The notes beneath the pieces were generated by a model, which made no database searches, was not told the DNA's origin, and saw only the letters and a list, made by a program, of their open reading frames with translations. Positions 1-8,375 of a stretch of DNA of 64,000 nt are shown here, piece by piece. Made by a program: the position numbers and the translations under genes. Origin of the DNA: Firmicutes bacterium UBA3553 (GTDB lineage: Bacteria > Bacillota > Clostridia > Tissierellales > Sedimentibacteraceae). Positions within the stretch are counted from its first letter, which is position 1, and every line of letters starts with the position of its first letter. The stretch lies in assembly GCA_002381185.1 (NCBI GenBank), contig DFOA01000058.1, positions 1 through 64,000 on the forward strand, read 5' to 3'.

Positions 1-93
1 CCACCTGATTTAGAAATATAAAAAATACTATTACTTAAATCAAATGGTCAAATTTATTTGTAAAAAGTGGTCAATTTTACTTGACAATCGACA
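1..93. mobile_element. Terminus of an IS21-like insertion sequence (partial)
   Basis: Read on the minus strand, the stretch starting at 93 begins TGTCGATTGTCAAGTAAAAT and contains two spaced copies of a TTGACCA/TTTGACCA-type repeat (complement of tggtcaatttt near 68-78 and tggtcaaattt near 46-56). IS21-family ends typically start with TG and carry several short sub-terminal repeats of this kind. The element would run off the left edge, so no transposase is visible. Its tip lies inside the last codons of the ABC ATPase gene. Family assignment is by pattern memory only. Confidence 0.5.
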
Positions 94-845
94 CCTCCCG
101 CCACTACAAGAAGAGTTTCCATAATCTTATCAAAAAATTCTCTATGATTACCGGGATTTTGGATTTCCGTATGAATTTTCCCATCCTTTATGAAAATAAT
201 CCGCTTGCACCAGGACGCAGCAAAGGCATCATGGGTAACCATCAATATGGTTGCTCCTCTCTCTCTGTTCATGCTGTAAAGCATTTGCATTATGTCAGCC
301 GAGGACTTAGAATCCAGATTTCCGGTAGGTTCATCTGCAAATACCACAGCGGGACTTAAAATCAGGGCGCGCGCAGCAGCAGATCTTTGTTTTTGTCCTC
401 CAGATACGAAATAGGGATATTTATCAGCTATGTCCGCAATACGAAAAAAGTTCAAAAGTTCCTGTGCCCTAGCCTCTGATTCATGTGGAGATACCTTGTC
501 AAGAATCAGAGGCAGGGCGATGTTTTCCTTTATTGTCAAGCTGTCTAACAGATTAAAATCCTGAAAGATATATCCTGTTTTTCGGCGGCGGAACAGTGCC
601 AAATCATCCCCTTTTATTTTTGCAATATCGCTTCCTTCAATCAGTATTTTACCGCTGGTAGAACTGTCGACACCTGATAATACGTTCAAAAGAGTCGTTT
701 TTCCACTGCCAGACGGACCCATCACTCCAATAAACTCTCTTTCCTGCACGGTCAGATTTATATTGTCAAGGGCGGTCACTGCTTTTGCGCCCTTAAATCC
801 ACTATACTGCTTAGTCAGATTTTCCACTTTAATAATTTCTTTCAT
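54..845 (-). CDS. BceA-type antimicrobial peptide ABC transporter ATPase, 3' end replaced by IS DNA
   Basis: ATP-binding subunit of the peptide-sensing/detoxifying BceAB class. Walker A GPSGSGKT is at residues 43-50, the family-typical signature VSGGQKQRSAAARAL near 148, and Walker B VVFADEP followed by TGNLDS near 168. The ATG follows a GGAGGAATCATT ribosome site. The native sequence appears to end near residue 250 (METLLVVAGG); about 12 further residues are read from the IS terminus. A BceB permease is expected immediately downstream in this family but none is visible, because the insertion or window edge occupies that place. The ATPase core looks complete, so it may fold, but the transporter is probably broken here. 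Confidence 0.85.
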   Translation of the reverse strand: MKEIIKVENLTKQYSGFKGAKAVTALDNINLTVQEREFIGVMGPSGSGKTTLLNVLSGVDSSTSGKILIEGSDIAKIKGDDLALFRRRKTGYIFQDFNLLDSLTIKENIALPLILDKVSPHESEARAQELLNFFRIADIADKYPYFVSGGQKQRSAAARALILSPAVVFADEPTGNLDSKSSADIMQMLYSMNRERGATILMVTHDAFAASWCKRIIFIKDGKIHTEIQNPGNHREFFDKIMETLLVVAGGVDCQVKLTTFYK

Positions 846-911
846 AATGATTCCTCCAATATCCTAATAATCTTAATTACTGAAATATGTTAAGTACTTA
901 GTTCTAAAATT

Positions 912-935
912 GGCAGCTTTCCGCGAAGAGCTGCC
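912..935 (-). terminator. Hairpin, possible terminator
   Basis: GGCAGCT and AGCTGCC form a perfect 7-bp stem with a 10-base loop. On the minus strand the stem is followed by AATTTTAG, so it could end transcription coming from the GNAT gene before the ABC ATPase gene. The T tract is short. Confidence 0.4.
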
Positions 936-1125
936 TTTTCACAATTTTTTATTAGTCATTCAATTTAGCATGAATAATGCTCTCATAAAACCATTATGTA
1001 CTTAATTTAATTAAGTATACTATACCTACTCAACGTTGTAAAGTAATTTTTATAAAACATTTTTTAAATAATTCTAAAAGAAAATGGTATGTTGTATAAT
1101 ACAGTAAACTGGGATTTATAGGGCA

Positions 1126-1572
1126 TCACATTCTTTCCTCACCAATATACTTAATAAAATATTTTTGTATTTTACTACTGATATAGCCAAGATGTTCATA
1201 AAAAGCATGTGCATCAGTTCGTTCAATTCTTGAATTCAAACGTACAAATGTATCTCCGTTTTGTTGAGCATGGTGTTCTAGTGACAGCAGCAGGTGCTTG
1301 CCGATTCCATTTCCCTGTGCCTCTGGCATTACCGCCAAAGCAATAATATTCCAGCCATTTTCGCCATACAAAAGATTGTATTTTTCGCCTTGGATGAAAC
1401 CTTTCACCATATTATCGCTTTCATCTTCATATACAACGATATAATAAAACGAATTAAACGACAACTCATCAATTCTTTGTCTTATTAAATTCATATCTGC
1501 TTTATGCCCCAATGCAGCTTCACAAATCTCTTTTATCGCTTTTGCATCCTCTTTTTTTGCATTACGAATCAT
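1126..1572 (-). CDS. GNAT family N-acetyltransferase
   Basis: 148-residue protein with the GNAT fold. The acetyl-CoA pyrophosphate-binding loop reads EAQGNGIGKHLL (family pattern Q/R-x-x-G-x-G/A), preceded by the beta-4 segment WNIIALAVMP and followed by a FYEHLGY C-terminal motif. AGGAG lies 8 bases upstream of the ATG. The acetyl acceptor cannot be inferred. It stands alone, with about 230 bp on its upstream side and about 280 bp downstream without genes. Confidence 0.85.
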   Translation of the reverse strand: MIRNAKKEDAKAIKEICEAALGHKADMNLIRQRIDELSFNSFYYIVVYEDESDNMVKGFIQGEKYNLLYGENGWNIIALAVMPEAQGNGIGKHLLLSLEHHAQQNGDTFVRLNSRIERTDAHAFYEHLGYISSKIQKYFIKYIGEERM

Positions 1573-1803
1573 TTCGAAATCTCCTGATTATAAAATGGTG
1601 TTTCTATTGAGCTTATTTAATCCGAATTGAACTTGATAAATTCCAATTTATAGATGTAACAACCGTAACAGGAATCTGGCGAAAACCATTATCATAGTAG
1701 ATAGTAAGACATATTATCATTCAGAATGATTATGTTCTCGCTATGAATTGATAAAATAAAAAATTACCGTTTGAAGCCGTTAAATCGTCGGCGGAATATT
1801 CTG

Positions 1804-2229
1804 TTATTTAACCTGTTCTGATTCTAAACTCAATTGCCAGCTGATTCCATATTTATCTGTTACATTTGCAAAGCACTTGCTCCAAAAAGTCTCTTGCGGC
1901 TCCATTATAATTGTGCCGCCCTCTTTGAGTTTCTCATAAACTGAACGAATTTCGTTTTCATCTTTACTTAAAACCGTAAGGCCTATGTTATTGCCTTGTA
2001 TAAATGGCATGCCGGAATGAACATCAGAAAACATAACCATACTGCCGCTAATAATCAGATTTGTATGCATAACTAGCTTTTTATCCGCTTCATTATGTTC
2101 AAAATCAGATTCTCCATAGAAATCTCCATACAACATGAACTGAGGCTGATTTGTCTGAAACACGTTGGCATAAAATTCCACCGCTTCTCTGCAATTTCCG
2201 TTAAAATAAATATAAGCTTGTATTGACAT
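1804..2229 (-). CDS. VOC family protein, PhnB-like
   Basis: 141-residue vicinal-oxygen-chelate superfamily protein of the PhnB/'3-demethylubiquinone methyltransferase-like' type. It opens with the typical IQAYIYFNGNCREAVEFY strand-helix and ends with the characteristic FANVTDKYGISWQL segment. A GGAGAATAATAT site precedes the ATG. Family members are metal-binding or binding-protein folds (glyoxalase, fosfomycin or bleomycin resistance), and this one has no assignable substrate. Other VOC genes lie at 7925, 8376 and 31103. Confidence 0.85.
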   Translation of the reverse strand: MSIQAYIYFNGNCREAVEFYANVFQTNQPQFMLYGDFYGESDFEHNEADKKLVMHTNLIISGSMVMFSDVHSGMPFIQGNNIGLTVLSKDENEIRSVYEKLKEGGTIIMEPQETFWSKCFANVTDKYGISWQLSLESEQVK

Positions 2230-2458
2230 ATATTATTCTCCTTTATAATTGAATTTAATATATATTTATTTTCCACACCATAACACTAAATATTCACTTT
2301 TATAGATTTAAATAAACATTTCAAACATAATTGTGAACTGCTCCATATCAATTAGACAGTGAAAAGAAAAAAATTGCGTTATGTCAGTGCTTTTGCAATT
2401 CATTTTCATCCATGGTATGTTCTCCTGTATAATAATAAATAGAATATAAATTCTTATT

Positions 2459-2947
2459 CTAATACCCATATTGTCTTTCAAGAGATTCATCATTTTTAAT
2501 CCAGTCTTCAATTTCAATAATCCGGTAAGTATTTTTTGTATCCCGAATGTAGACATTTTCAATTCCTGCATTAATAATCATTCTCTTGCACATTGAACAG
2601 CTGCTTGCATTTTTTACATATTCATTTGTATCAATTTCAATACCTGTCAAATAAAGAGAACTTCCTATCATCTGATCCCTGGAAGCACTTATAATTGCAT
2701 TGGCCTCTGCATGTACACTTCTGCAAAGTTCATAACGCTCGCCTCTTGGAATTTTCAATTCCTGCCTGATGCATATACCTAGATCAGTACAATTTTTTCT
2801 TCCCCTTGGCGCACCAGTATATCCTGTAGCCAAAACCTCATCATTTTTCACTATTACTGCACCAAATCTTCTTCTCAGGCATGTTCCTCTTTGGGAAACA
2901 ACTTCAGCCAAATCCAAGTAATAATTAACCTTATCTCTTCTATCCAT
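2459..2947 (-). CDS. Deoxycytidylate (dCMP) deaminase family protein
   Basis: Zinc-dependent cytidine/dCMP deaminase fold, 162 residues from the chosen start. The catalytic motif HAEANAII (zinc His and proton-shuttling Glu) is followed by SCSMCKRM, which supplies the two zinc cysteines. RFGAVIVKNDEVLATGYTGAP is the usual N-terminal part of ComEB/dCMP deaminases. The likely role is dCMP to dUMP for dTTP supply; related family members act on other deaminated substrates. The ATG at 2947 is preferred over an ATG 18 codons upstream because AAGGT lies at the right distance before it and homology begins there. Confidence 0.85.
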   Translation of the reverse strand: MDRRDKVNYYLDLAEVVSQRGTCLRRRFGAVIVKNDEVLATGYTGAPRGRKNCTDLGICIRQELKIPRGERYELCRSVHAEANAIISASRDQMIGSSLYLTGIEIDTNEYVKNASSCSMCKRMIINAGIENVYIRDTKNTYRIIEIEDWIKNDESLERQYGY

Positions 2948-3012
2948 ATCTTTACCTTCTACTCTTTTTTTTAATTTAACATATATAACGCCAAAAATCA
3001 AATAAACAAAAT

Positions 3013-3040
3013 AAAGACACCATAAAATTTCAGTGTCTTT
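3013..3040 (-). terminator. Rho-independent terminator of the ECF sigma operon
   Basis: AAAGACAC and GTGTCTTT form an 8-bp stem followed on the minus strand by ATTTTGTTT. It lies directly downstream of the DUF4367 gene and upstream of the deaminase gene. The opposite strand also has a poly-T-like tail. Confidence 0.65.
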
Positions 3041-3077
3041 AAAAAAATTTATAATAAGGAGGAGAATGAATGTCTTG

Positions 3078-3755
3078 CTATTTTTTGATATATAATGATT
3101 CGGTTATCTTAATTATATCTTCTCTGCTCACATAACCGCTTACCATATGCACATAATTGTCGTCATTAACAATTACTGTCGTCAGTCCATTTTTGGAATA
3201 TATGATTCCTTCCATTCCCTTAATCATTATTCTTTCTGTTGTTGTTCCTTCAGTATCGACGGACATGCTGACCCCTAAAGTATATTGATCCACAAATATG
3301 AACTGGTCTTTTTCGTTTGTATATATAAAATAATGCATTGAAACAAAATCTTCGCTTTCTTCTTTCAGAGTATATCCTTCAGGAATATATGCCGGAACAT
3401 ATAAATCCTTGATTCTTGTCGGTGTTTCAATGTTTTCTTCATTCTCAAACAATATTGCAGAAAATTGCGTATAAACTTTTTCCGAAAGTCTTATCAATGG
3501 AGTTCTAAATGCTTCAACACTCATTGATGCAGCATATATAAATACCATCAAGGATGCTGCTACGATACTTTTTCTTATCCTGAACCGTCTTATATTTATA
3601 TATTTTATTTTCGCCTTTTTAATGATAGTCCCCATATTTTTTTCGAACTCAGGCGAAAAGCTGTGTAACTCACTTGAATTGTCATCCGGGAGCATTGTTT
3701 CAAACTCCCTTTCCATTGAAATTCTTAATGCTTTTCTTAATATTTCATCGGACAT
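3078..3755 (-). CDS. DUF4367 membrane protein, putative anti-sigma factor
   Basis: 225 residues. The N-terminal cytoplasmic part (about 1-60) is followed by one membrane span, roughly IRKSIVAASLMVFIYAAS (residues 61-80). The extracytoplasmic C-terminal DUF4367 domain contains YVPAYIPEGY, a common opening of this domain. Genes of this kind sit directly behind ECF sigma genes in Clostridia and are taken to be their membrane-anchored anti-sigma factors. The gene begins one base after the sigma gene stop, so the two are co-transcribed and probably translationally coupled. The signal sensed is unknown. Confidence 0.75.
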   Translation of the reverse strand: MSDEILRKALRISMEREFETMLPDDNSSELHSFSPEFEKNMGTIIKKAKIKYINIRRFRIRKSIVAASLMVFIYAASMSVEAFRTPLIRLSEKVYTQFSAILFENEENIETPTRIKDLYVPAYIPEGYTLKEESEDFVSMHYFIYTNEKDQFIFVDQYTLGVSMSVDTEGTTTERIMIKGMEGIIYSKNGLTTVIVNDDNYVHMVSGYVSREDIIKITESLYIKK

Positions 3756-3756
3756 G

Positions 3757-4290
3757 TCAGATCACCTCTCTAATATTTTCAGCCAATTTCTTTCGCCCTC
3801 TTTGAAGCCTTTTCTTTACAGTCTCATTTGAAATGTTTATAAGGTTAGATATTTCATTCGTATTTAAATCCTCTACATATGATAAATACAATACATCCTT
3901 ATATATAACAGGTAACCTTGTAATTTGATCAATGATAAAATCAAAGGAAATCTTAGACAGCACCTCATCTTCTAAAACCAATTCATCTGAAATATATTCT
4001 CCCATATCCTCAATGTCCTCGGAAAGTTTTTGCTTTTTCAGCATATTCAACGAAATATTCCTTACTATAATAACAACATATCTCTTTGTGCGGGGACAAA
4101 TAGCATCAGATATATTTTCCAAACTTTTGGCTATGTTGATAAATGCATCGTGAACCGCATCTTCAGAAAGAAACTCATCATCTAAAATATTTTTTGCTAT
4201 GTAAAACATGAGCTGCCTGTAATGAATGTATATTCGCTCAAATTTACTTTTTTCTTCCTGGGTATCTAACAAGGTTAAATATACGAACAT
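3757..4290 (-). CDS. ECF-type RNA polymerase sigma factor
   Basis: 177 residues with sigma-70 region 2 (EDAVHDAFINIAKSL, DNA and core binding) and region 4 (LPVIYKDVLYLSYVEDLNTNEISNLI, then the recognition helix NISNETVKKRLQRGRKKL). There is no region 1 or 3, as expected of the ECF group. AGAGG precedes the ATG and overlaps the stop region of the upstream gene. It is the middle gene of a three-gene operon (sigma-like protein, sigma, anti-sigma). The target promoter is not identifiable from this window. Confidence 0.9.
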   Translation of the reverse strand: MFVYLTLLDTQEEKSKFERIYIHYRQLMFYIAKNILDDEFLSEDAVHDAFINIAKSLENISDAICPRTKRYVVIIVRNISLNMLKKQKLSEDIEDMGEYISDELVLEDEVLSKISFDFIIDQITRLPVIYKDVLYLSYVEDLNTNEISNLINISNETVKKRLQRGRKKLAENIREVI

Positions 4291-4293
4291 CGT

Positions 4294-4719
4294 CTACCTC
4301 TTCATACTAGTCTTTATTTGCAATATATTTTTCAATTCTCTCCGCCCGAGTGATAATTCTATGAGAAGCTCCTGCCTTGTGTAATTTGCCGCTGGCATGT
4401 TGTTATCAATTCGAAAACCCAGTACATCTTTCCATACAATCACAGCTCTTCTAATGGGATTCAAACTTAATAAAGCTTCTTGAATATTACTTATATCATC
4501 ATTCGTATCATTATAGCATATATTTTGTGTATTCAGGAAAATATCTACTAATTCAATTATGGTTGATTTAAATATGTTTTCTTCCATTTGATTATTTGGA
4601 ATCAAATTCTTTACGCTTTTATTAATTACCAATGAGGCCATTTCACATGCATTCTTTTCTTTACCTGTCAGCATATATGCCGCAGAGTATACCTTTTTTA
4701 GAAATACTTCATTTTCCAT
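4294..4719 (-). CDS. Small sigma-factor-like protein of unknown function
   Basis: 141 residues, not recognised as a named family. The layout resembles a shrunken ECF sigma: an N-terminal helical part (VYSAAYMLTGKEKNACEMAS) reminiscent of region 2, and a later segment LLSLNPIRRAVIVWKDVLGF resembling the start of region 4. The following helix (ELLIELSLGRRELKNIL) has the spacing of a region-4 recognition helix but a weak match. It lies three bases upstream of the true ECF gene and shares its operon. It may be a co-regulator or a decayed sigma paralogue; this is inference. Confidence 0.6.
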   Translation of the reverse strand: MENEVFLKKVYSAAYMLTGKEKNACEMASLVINKSVKNLIPNNQMEENIFKSTIIELVDIFLNTQNICYNDTNDDISNIQEALLSLNPIRRAVIVWKDVLGFRIDNNMPAANYTRQELLIELSLGRRELKNILQIKTSMKR

Positions 4720-4944
4720 CTATCTCTCCCGATAACATTCTTATGAAAAAGAAATTTTATTTATGTAATTTACTGCTCCGTAAATAATATTATGTTAATT
4801 CTGCTCCTAACATATAAACAATTCAGAAGCCGCTTTAGGGACAAAATTTTAAAATTTTTTATATTAAAAAAGAAGATATTTAATATAATACCTTCTCTGC
4901 ATATATTGCTGTATATCAATGTATGTACAAATTCTGTTTTGTGG

Positions 4945-5814
4945 CTAATTCACGATTGTCTTTCTTTGAAAAACAGATTCTCCCAAGGCTGCTCCGCCGA
5001 GAATTAAAGCTGCTCCAACAATCTGTATGGGTGTCATAGTTTCATTTAAGAATAAAGCGGATAGAATAACGGCTGACAATGGCTCCAGATAACCGCAAAT
5101 GGCGACAGTCTGAACAGGCAAATGTCCAATAGATGAAAAATAAAAATAACATCCAAGACCTGTATTAAACAAACCGAGTATAAGAATAGGTATCCAATTG
5201 CTCTTCTCTACATGAAGAGAAATTCCCTGTTTAAAAATAACGAATAACGCCACTATCAAAAAACTACTTAGTAATTGCAGTGTGGTGTTTTCCAAGCCAT
5301 TAACACTTTCCGACTTCTTGTTGAAGATTACCAATACAGCATACATAACAGCAGACATTATTCCGCAAAAAAGACCCCACCATGTCTTCCCTTCGCTAAT
5401 AGCTTGTGTGTTTATCAGAAACAGCCCGCACAGAACAGCGAAAAAACCTGCCACTTTAACCTTTGTCAGTTTTTCTTGAAATAGTACGGGTGAAAGTGCC
5501 ATCACAATAACCGGACCACAGTAACACAAAAGCGTTGCAATGCCGACTCCTACTTGCTTATATGCTTCGTACAGAAATATCCAGTTTGCACCCATTGCAA
5601 AACCTGATATGGCAATATAGGCAAAACTCCTCTTATTATTCAAACAAGATATTTTTTGCTTTGTAAAAATAAATATGAACACCAATAACAAGCCAGCAAT
5701 TAAAGTTCGTAAAAAAACAATTTCGTAACTGTTAAGTAATATATGACTGGCAACTATCCCGTTAGATCCAAACAATAGTAGTGAGAAAATATATTTGAAA
5801 TATTCCTTTTTCAT
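4945..5814 (-). CDS. EamA/DMT family transporter
   Basis: 289-residue integral membrane protein with about ten hydrophobic spans arranged as two EamA repeats (residues about 5-140 and 150-285). The second repeat contains the typical YLEPLSAVILSALFLNE followed by IVGAALILGG. Drug/metabolite transporters of this type export amino acids, metabolites or drugs using the proton gradient; no substrate is indicated. It is a single gene. The region between it and the sigma operon (4720-4944) holds no recognisable feature. Confidence 0.85.
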   Translation of the reverse strand: MKKEYFKYIFSLLLFGSNGIVASHILLNSYEIVFLRTLIAGLLLVFIFIFTKQKISCLNNKRSFAYIAISGFAMGANWIFLYEAYKQVGVGIATLLCYCGPVIVMALSPVLFQEKLTKVKVAGFFAVLCGLFLINTQAISEGKTWWGLFCGIMSAVMYAVLVIFNKKSESVNGLENTTLQLLSSFLIVALFVIFKQGISLHVEKSNWIPILILGLFNTGLGCYFYFSSIGHLPVQTVAICGYLEPLSAVILSALFLNETMTPIQIVGAALILGGAALGESVFQRKTIVN

Positions 5815-6014
5815 AGGCAGTTCTTCCCCTCAAACTCTACAATAAAAAATTAATCAACTTGATCCAAAGCTTTCATACCATATCTATAAATGAAATTATA
5901 CCGGCATTGCTCTATACATCCATCATTATGAATATTTTTTATATCCATTGAAATCTTATCTATATTTGAATAGTTTTTATCATAATATTTTTGAAATTAA
6001 AAAATGCAGCAGCA

Positions 6015-7106
6015 TTAAACAGAAATACTGCTTGTCATTTTGTGTGCAATAATTGTTGCGACAATTCCTGTTATAAGCTTTGATACTATCATAGCGGATA
6101 TGGTGTTTTTATCAACCACAGCTACATATCCCAGGTAATCACCAAATACAAATGAAGCTCCTACTGAAAATGCAACGCTTATAACCTTTCCTCTATCATT
6201 CATGTCCTTAAGCATTCCCAGCATGGGAATATTATTTGCTAAGCATGCTATCATACCTGCCGCAGCAACTTCTCCTATGCCTAACATATTCCCTATCTTA
6301 ATTAATGGCTTTTTAAATATTTTAGTTATAAAATGAACCAACGGGTATGCCCCTGCAAGAACTATTCCTACTGATCCTACAGCACTTACTCCATCGCTCA
6401 ATGGAGCCATTCCCGGTATGATTACAATTCCTGTAAGTGTTTCAATAATAATAGCAGCAAGCCCAATAAGAATAAGCGATGTAACAAACTTTCCAAAGTA
6501 TATAAAGACGTTTATAAGCTTATTTTGCATAAATTTAAGGCCAACAACTATTAATAAAGAAAATATTATTATAGGAGTCAGGTTTTTAATAACTTCATCA
6601 ACCGTAAGCCCAATAAGCATTCCTCCGGCAAATGCCCCAGCGGGTATTGCAATCAAACCTGCTAAAATCCCTTTTGCAAGAAAAATACGGTCTTCTTCTT
6701 TAATTATTCCTAAGCTTACCGGTATAGTAAATACCACAGTAGATCCCATCATAGTTCCCAATATTACACCTGAAAACGGTACAAATCTCTGATTTTCAGC
6801 AAGTATTTCAGCGAGAGGATATCCACCCATGTCGCTTGGCAGAAGAGTACCGGCGAACACAGACGGATCTGCTCCTAACGATTTATATATAGGAATAATC
6901 AACGGGCTTAATATATCTGACAATACAGGAGCCAGGGATATAGCACCAATCATTGATATTGCCAAGGTCCCCATTGCCAGTATACCTTCTTCGAATTTAT
7001 CGCCATATCCAAGTTTATTTCCAAATATTTTATCTATTACCCCTACCACCATAAATACCGTCATTACGCGAATTATTATGTCATTTACACTCATGTGTTT
7101 TTCCAA
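6015..7106 (-). CDS. eutH: Ethanolamine transporter EutH-like protein
   Basis: 363-residue polytopic membrane protein with about ten to eleven spans. Family-typical segments include VNDIIIRVMTVFMVVGVIDK at the N terminus, GTLLPSDMGGYPLA, and LANNIPMLGMLKDMNDRGKV. EutH carries ethanolamine into the cell in eut operons. No ethanolamine ammonia-lyase, shell protein or aldehyde dehydrogenase gene is nearby, so this is an orphan copy. The start is uncertain: a TTG at 7106 is only two bases from AAGG, whereas the ATG four codons later (7094) is 12 bases from it. The regulatory region 7107-7258 shows no clear operator. Confidence 0.8.
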   Translation of the reverse strand: MEKHMSVNDIIIRVMTVFMVVGVIDKIFGNKLGYGDKFEEGILAMGTLAISMIGAISLAPVLSDILSPLIIPIYKSLGADPSVFAGTLLPSDMGGYPLAEILAENQRFVPFSGVILGTMMGSTVVFTIPVSLGIIKEEDRIFLAKGILAGLIAIPAGAFAGGMLIGLTVDEVIKNLTPIIIFSLLIVVGLKFMQNKLINVFIYFGKFVTSLILIGLAAIIIETLTGIVIIPGMAPLSDGVSAVGSVGIVLAGAYPLVHFITKIFKKPLIKIGNMLGIGEVAAAGMIACLANNIPMLGMLKDMNDRGKVISVAFSVGASFVFGDYLGYVAVVDKNTISAMIVSKLITGIVATIIAHKMTSSISV

Positions 7107-7258
7107 CCTTATATATTAAGATTAACTTTTAGGCCCTGCCTTATAAATAAGTTTCGCATTTGTTAATATCATTATATTAGCATTTAGTGGTAAAGTCAAT
7201 CAACCTTCGATTTGCTATGATTCTCTTCGGGTTTTGCGAAATATAACACAAAAATAAA

Positions 7259-7306
7259 CCCCTTGGAAATCAAGGCTTCACATAATGTGATTTTTGATTT
7301 AAGGGG
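7259..7306 (-). terminator. Long nested hairpin, probable terminator
   Basis: Outer arms CCCCTT(gg)AAATCAA and TTGATTTAAGGGG pair with a two-base bulge, enclosing a small inner CACAT/ATGTG hairpin. On the minus strand the structure is followed by TTTATTTTTGTG, consistent with ending the DUF4256/VOC transcript. Confidence 0.6.
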
Positions 7307-7327
7307 TATCATCAATTTTCTGCAGAA

Positions 7328-7909
7328 TTAAATTTTTAAAGAACCTCTGAACCCTCTGGAGGCATAGTAAGATTCTGCTCCATTATGGTATACAAACACA
7401 GTATCGTATCGGCAATCACAAAAGATTGCCCCGCCGAGTTTTCTTATATGATCAGGGGTTTTTACCCAGCTAGATGTTTTCGTATCAAAATTTCCAAGTT
7501 TCTGAAGCTTCCGATATTCTTCTTCTGTTAAAATCTCAATACCCATGGCTTCAGCCATATCAATGGCGCTATTTTCCGGTCTATGTTCTTTTCTTGACTC
7601 CAATGCTTCTCGATCATAGCAAACACTCCTGCGGCCTTTAGGACTTTCCGGTGAACAATCATAAAAAATGTATTCATCCGTATTTTCGTCATAACAAACA
7701 ATATCCGGTTCTCCTTCGGTTATCTCCATTTCATTAAGCGACCACATTTTTTCAATATTATCCTCGAGTTTTGTCTGTACTTTATCCCATTCAAGACTCT
7801 TGTGGAAGTCTAAATTCTTCTCAAAACGGTCTTTTAATTTCCTGAGTAGTTCTTCGCGTTGCTCCTTTGATAACTCCTTTTTACTGCCGTTTATATTTTC
7901 ATATGTCAT
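7328..7909 (-). CDS. DUF4256 family protein
   Basis: 193 residues matching the DUF4256 family, whose biochemical role is unknown. Recognisable segments are LEWDKVQTKLE near the N terminus, IVCYDENTDEYIFYDCSPES in the middle, and the C-terminal GGAIFCDCRYDTVFVYHNGA with ASRGFRG. No signal peptide or membrane span is present, so it is cytoplasmic. It is the last gene of a three-gene operon with two VOC proteins (15-bp gap to the preceding gene). DUF4256 genes accompanied by VOC genes are a familiar arrangement, which suggests a shared, undefined small-molecule function. Confidence 0.8.
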   Translation of the reverse strand: MTYENINGSKKELSKEQREELLRKLKDRFEKNLDFHKSLEWDKVQTKLEDNIEKMWSLNEMEITEGEPDIVCYDENTDEYIFYDCSPESPKGRRSVCYDREALESRKEHRPENSAIDMAEAMGIEILTEEEYRKLQKLGNFDTKTSSWVKTPDHIRKLGGAIFCDCRYDTVFVYHNGAESYYASRGFRGSLKI

Positions 7910-7924
7910 GATAGTTTTCCCATG

Positions 7925-8374
7925 CTATTTATTAGCCGTCCCATCTTTCATTTTTTCCTCAAATATCTTGTTTCGTTCCTCAAAGCTGACTACATGGTGA
8001 ATTTGGTGGAGCATCCACACATAACCAAACGCATCGGAAAATACTGCGTTGCTTACTCCGAAATCCTGGAGTTCGGTAACAGGTTGAATTTCTTTGCATC
8101 CTGCTGTAATAGCTTTGCTATAGGTATCTTTAATATCCGGTACAAGGACATTGGGCCACATAGTCTTTGTATCACCTTCCTTAGGAGCTATGAGCTGATA
8201 CTCTGCGTTTTCATCCAATAAATGAAACCTCACTCCATACATTGTAAAAATAACCTCATTCAAACCTTTTTCATAATTTGTTACTTCAATTCGCTCTATG
8301 TCAAAAATACGCTCGTACAGTTCCAATGCCTCAATGCTGTTTGTTACTACCATATCAATTTCAACTCCAACCAT
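7925..8374 (-). CDS. VOC family protein (glyoxalase-like)
   Basis: 149 residues. VTNSIEALELYERIFDIERIE is the standard first beta-alpha-beta of a VOC half-domain, and VSNAVFSDAFGYVWMLHQI is the conserved end of the second. AGAGGAGG lies seven bases before the ATG. The gene starts one base after the previous VOC gene ends, so the two are tightly co-transcribed and may make a heterodimer or two related binding proteins. Substrate unknown. Confidence 0.85.
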   Translation of the reverse strand: MVGVEIDMVVTNSIEALELYERIFDIERIEVTNYEKGLNEVIFTMYGVRFHLLDENAEYQLIAPKEGDTKTMWPNVLVPDIKDTYSKAITAGCKEIQPVTELQDFGVSNAVFSDAFGYVWMLHQIHHVVSFEERNKIFEEKMKDGTANK

Positions 8375-8375
8375 T

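Noticed and set aside
2308..2571. 87-residue minus-strand frame
   Set aside because: Overlaps the end of the deaminase gene in another frame and has no recognisable protein character.
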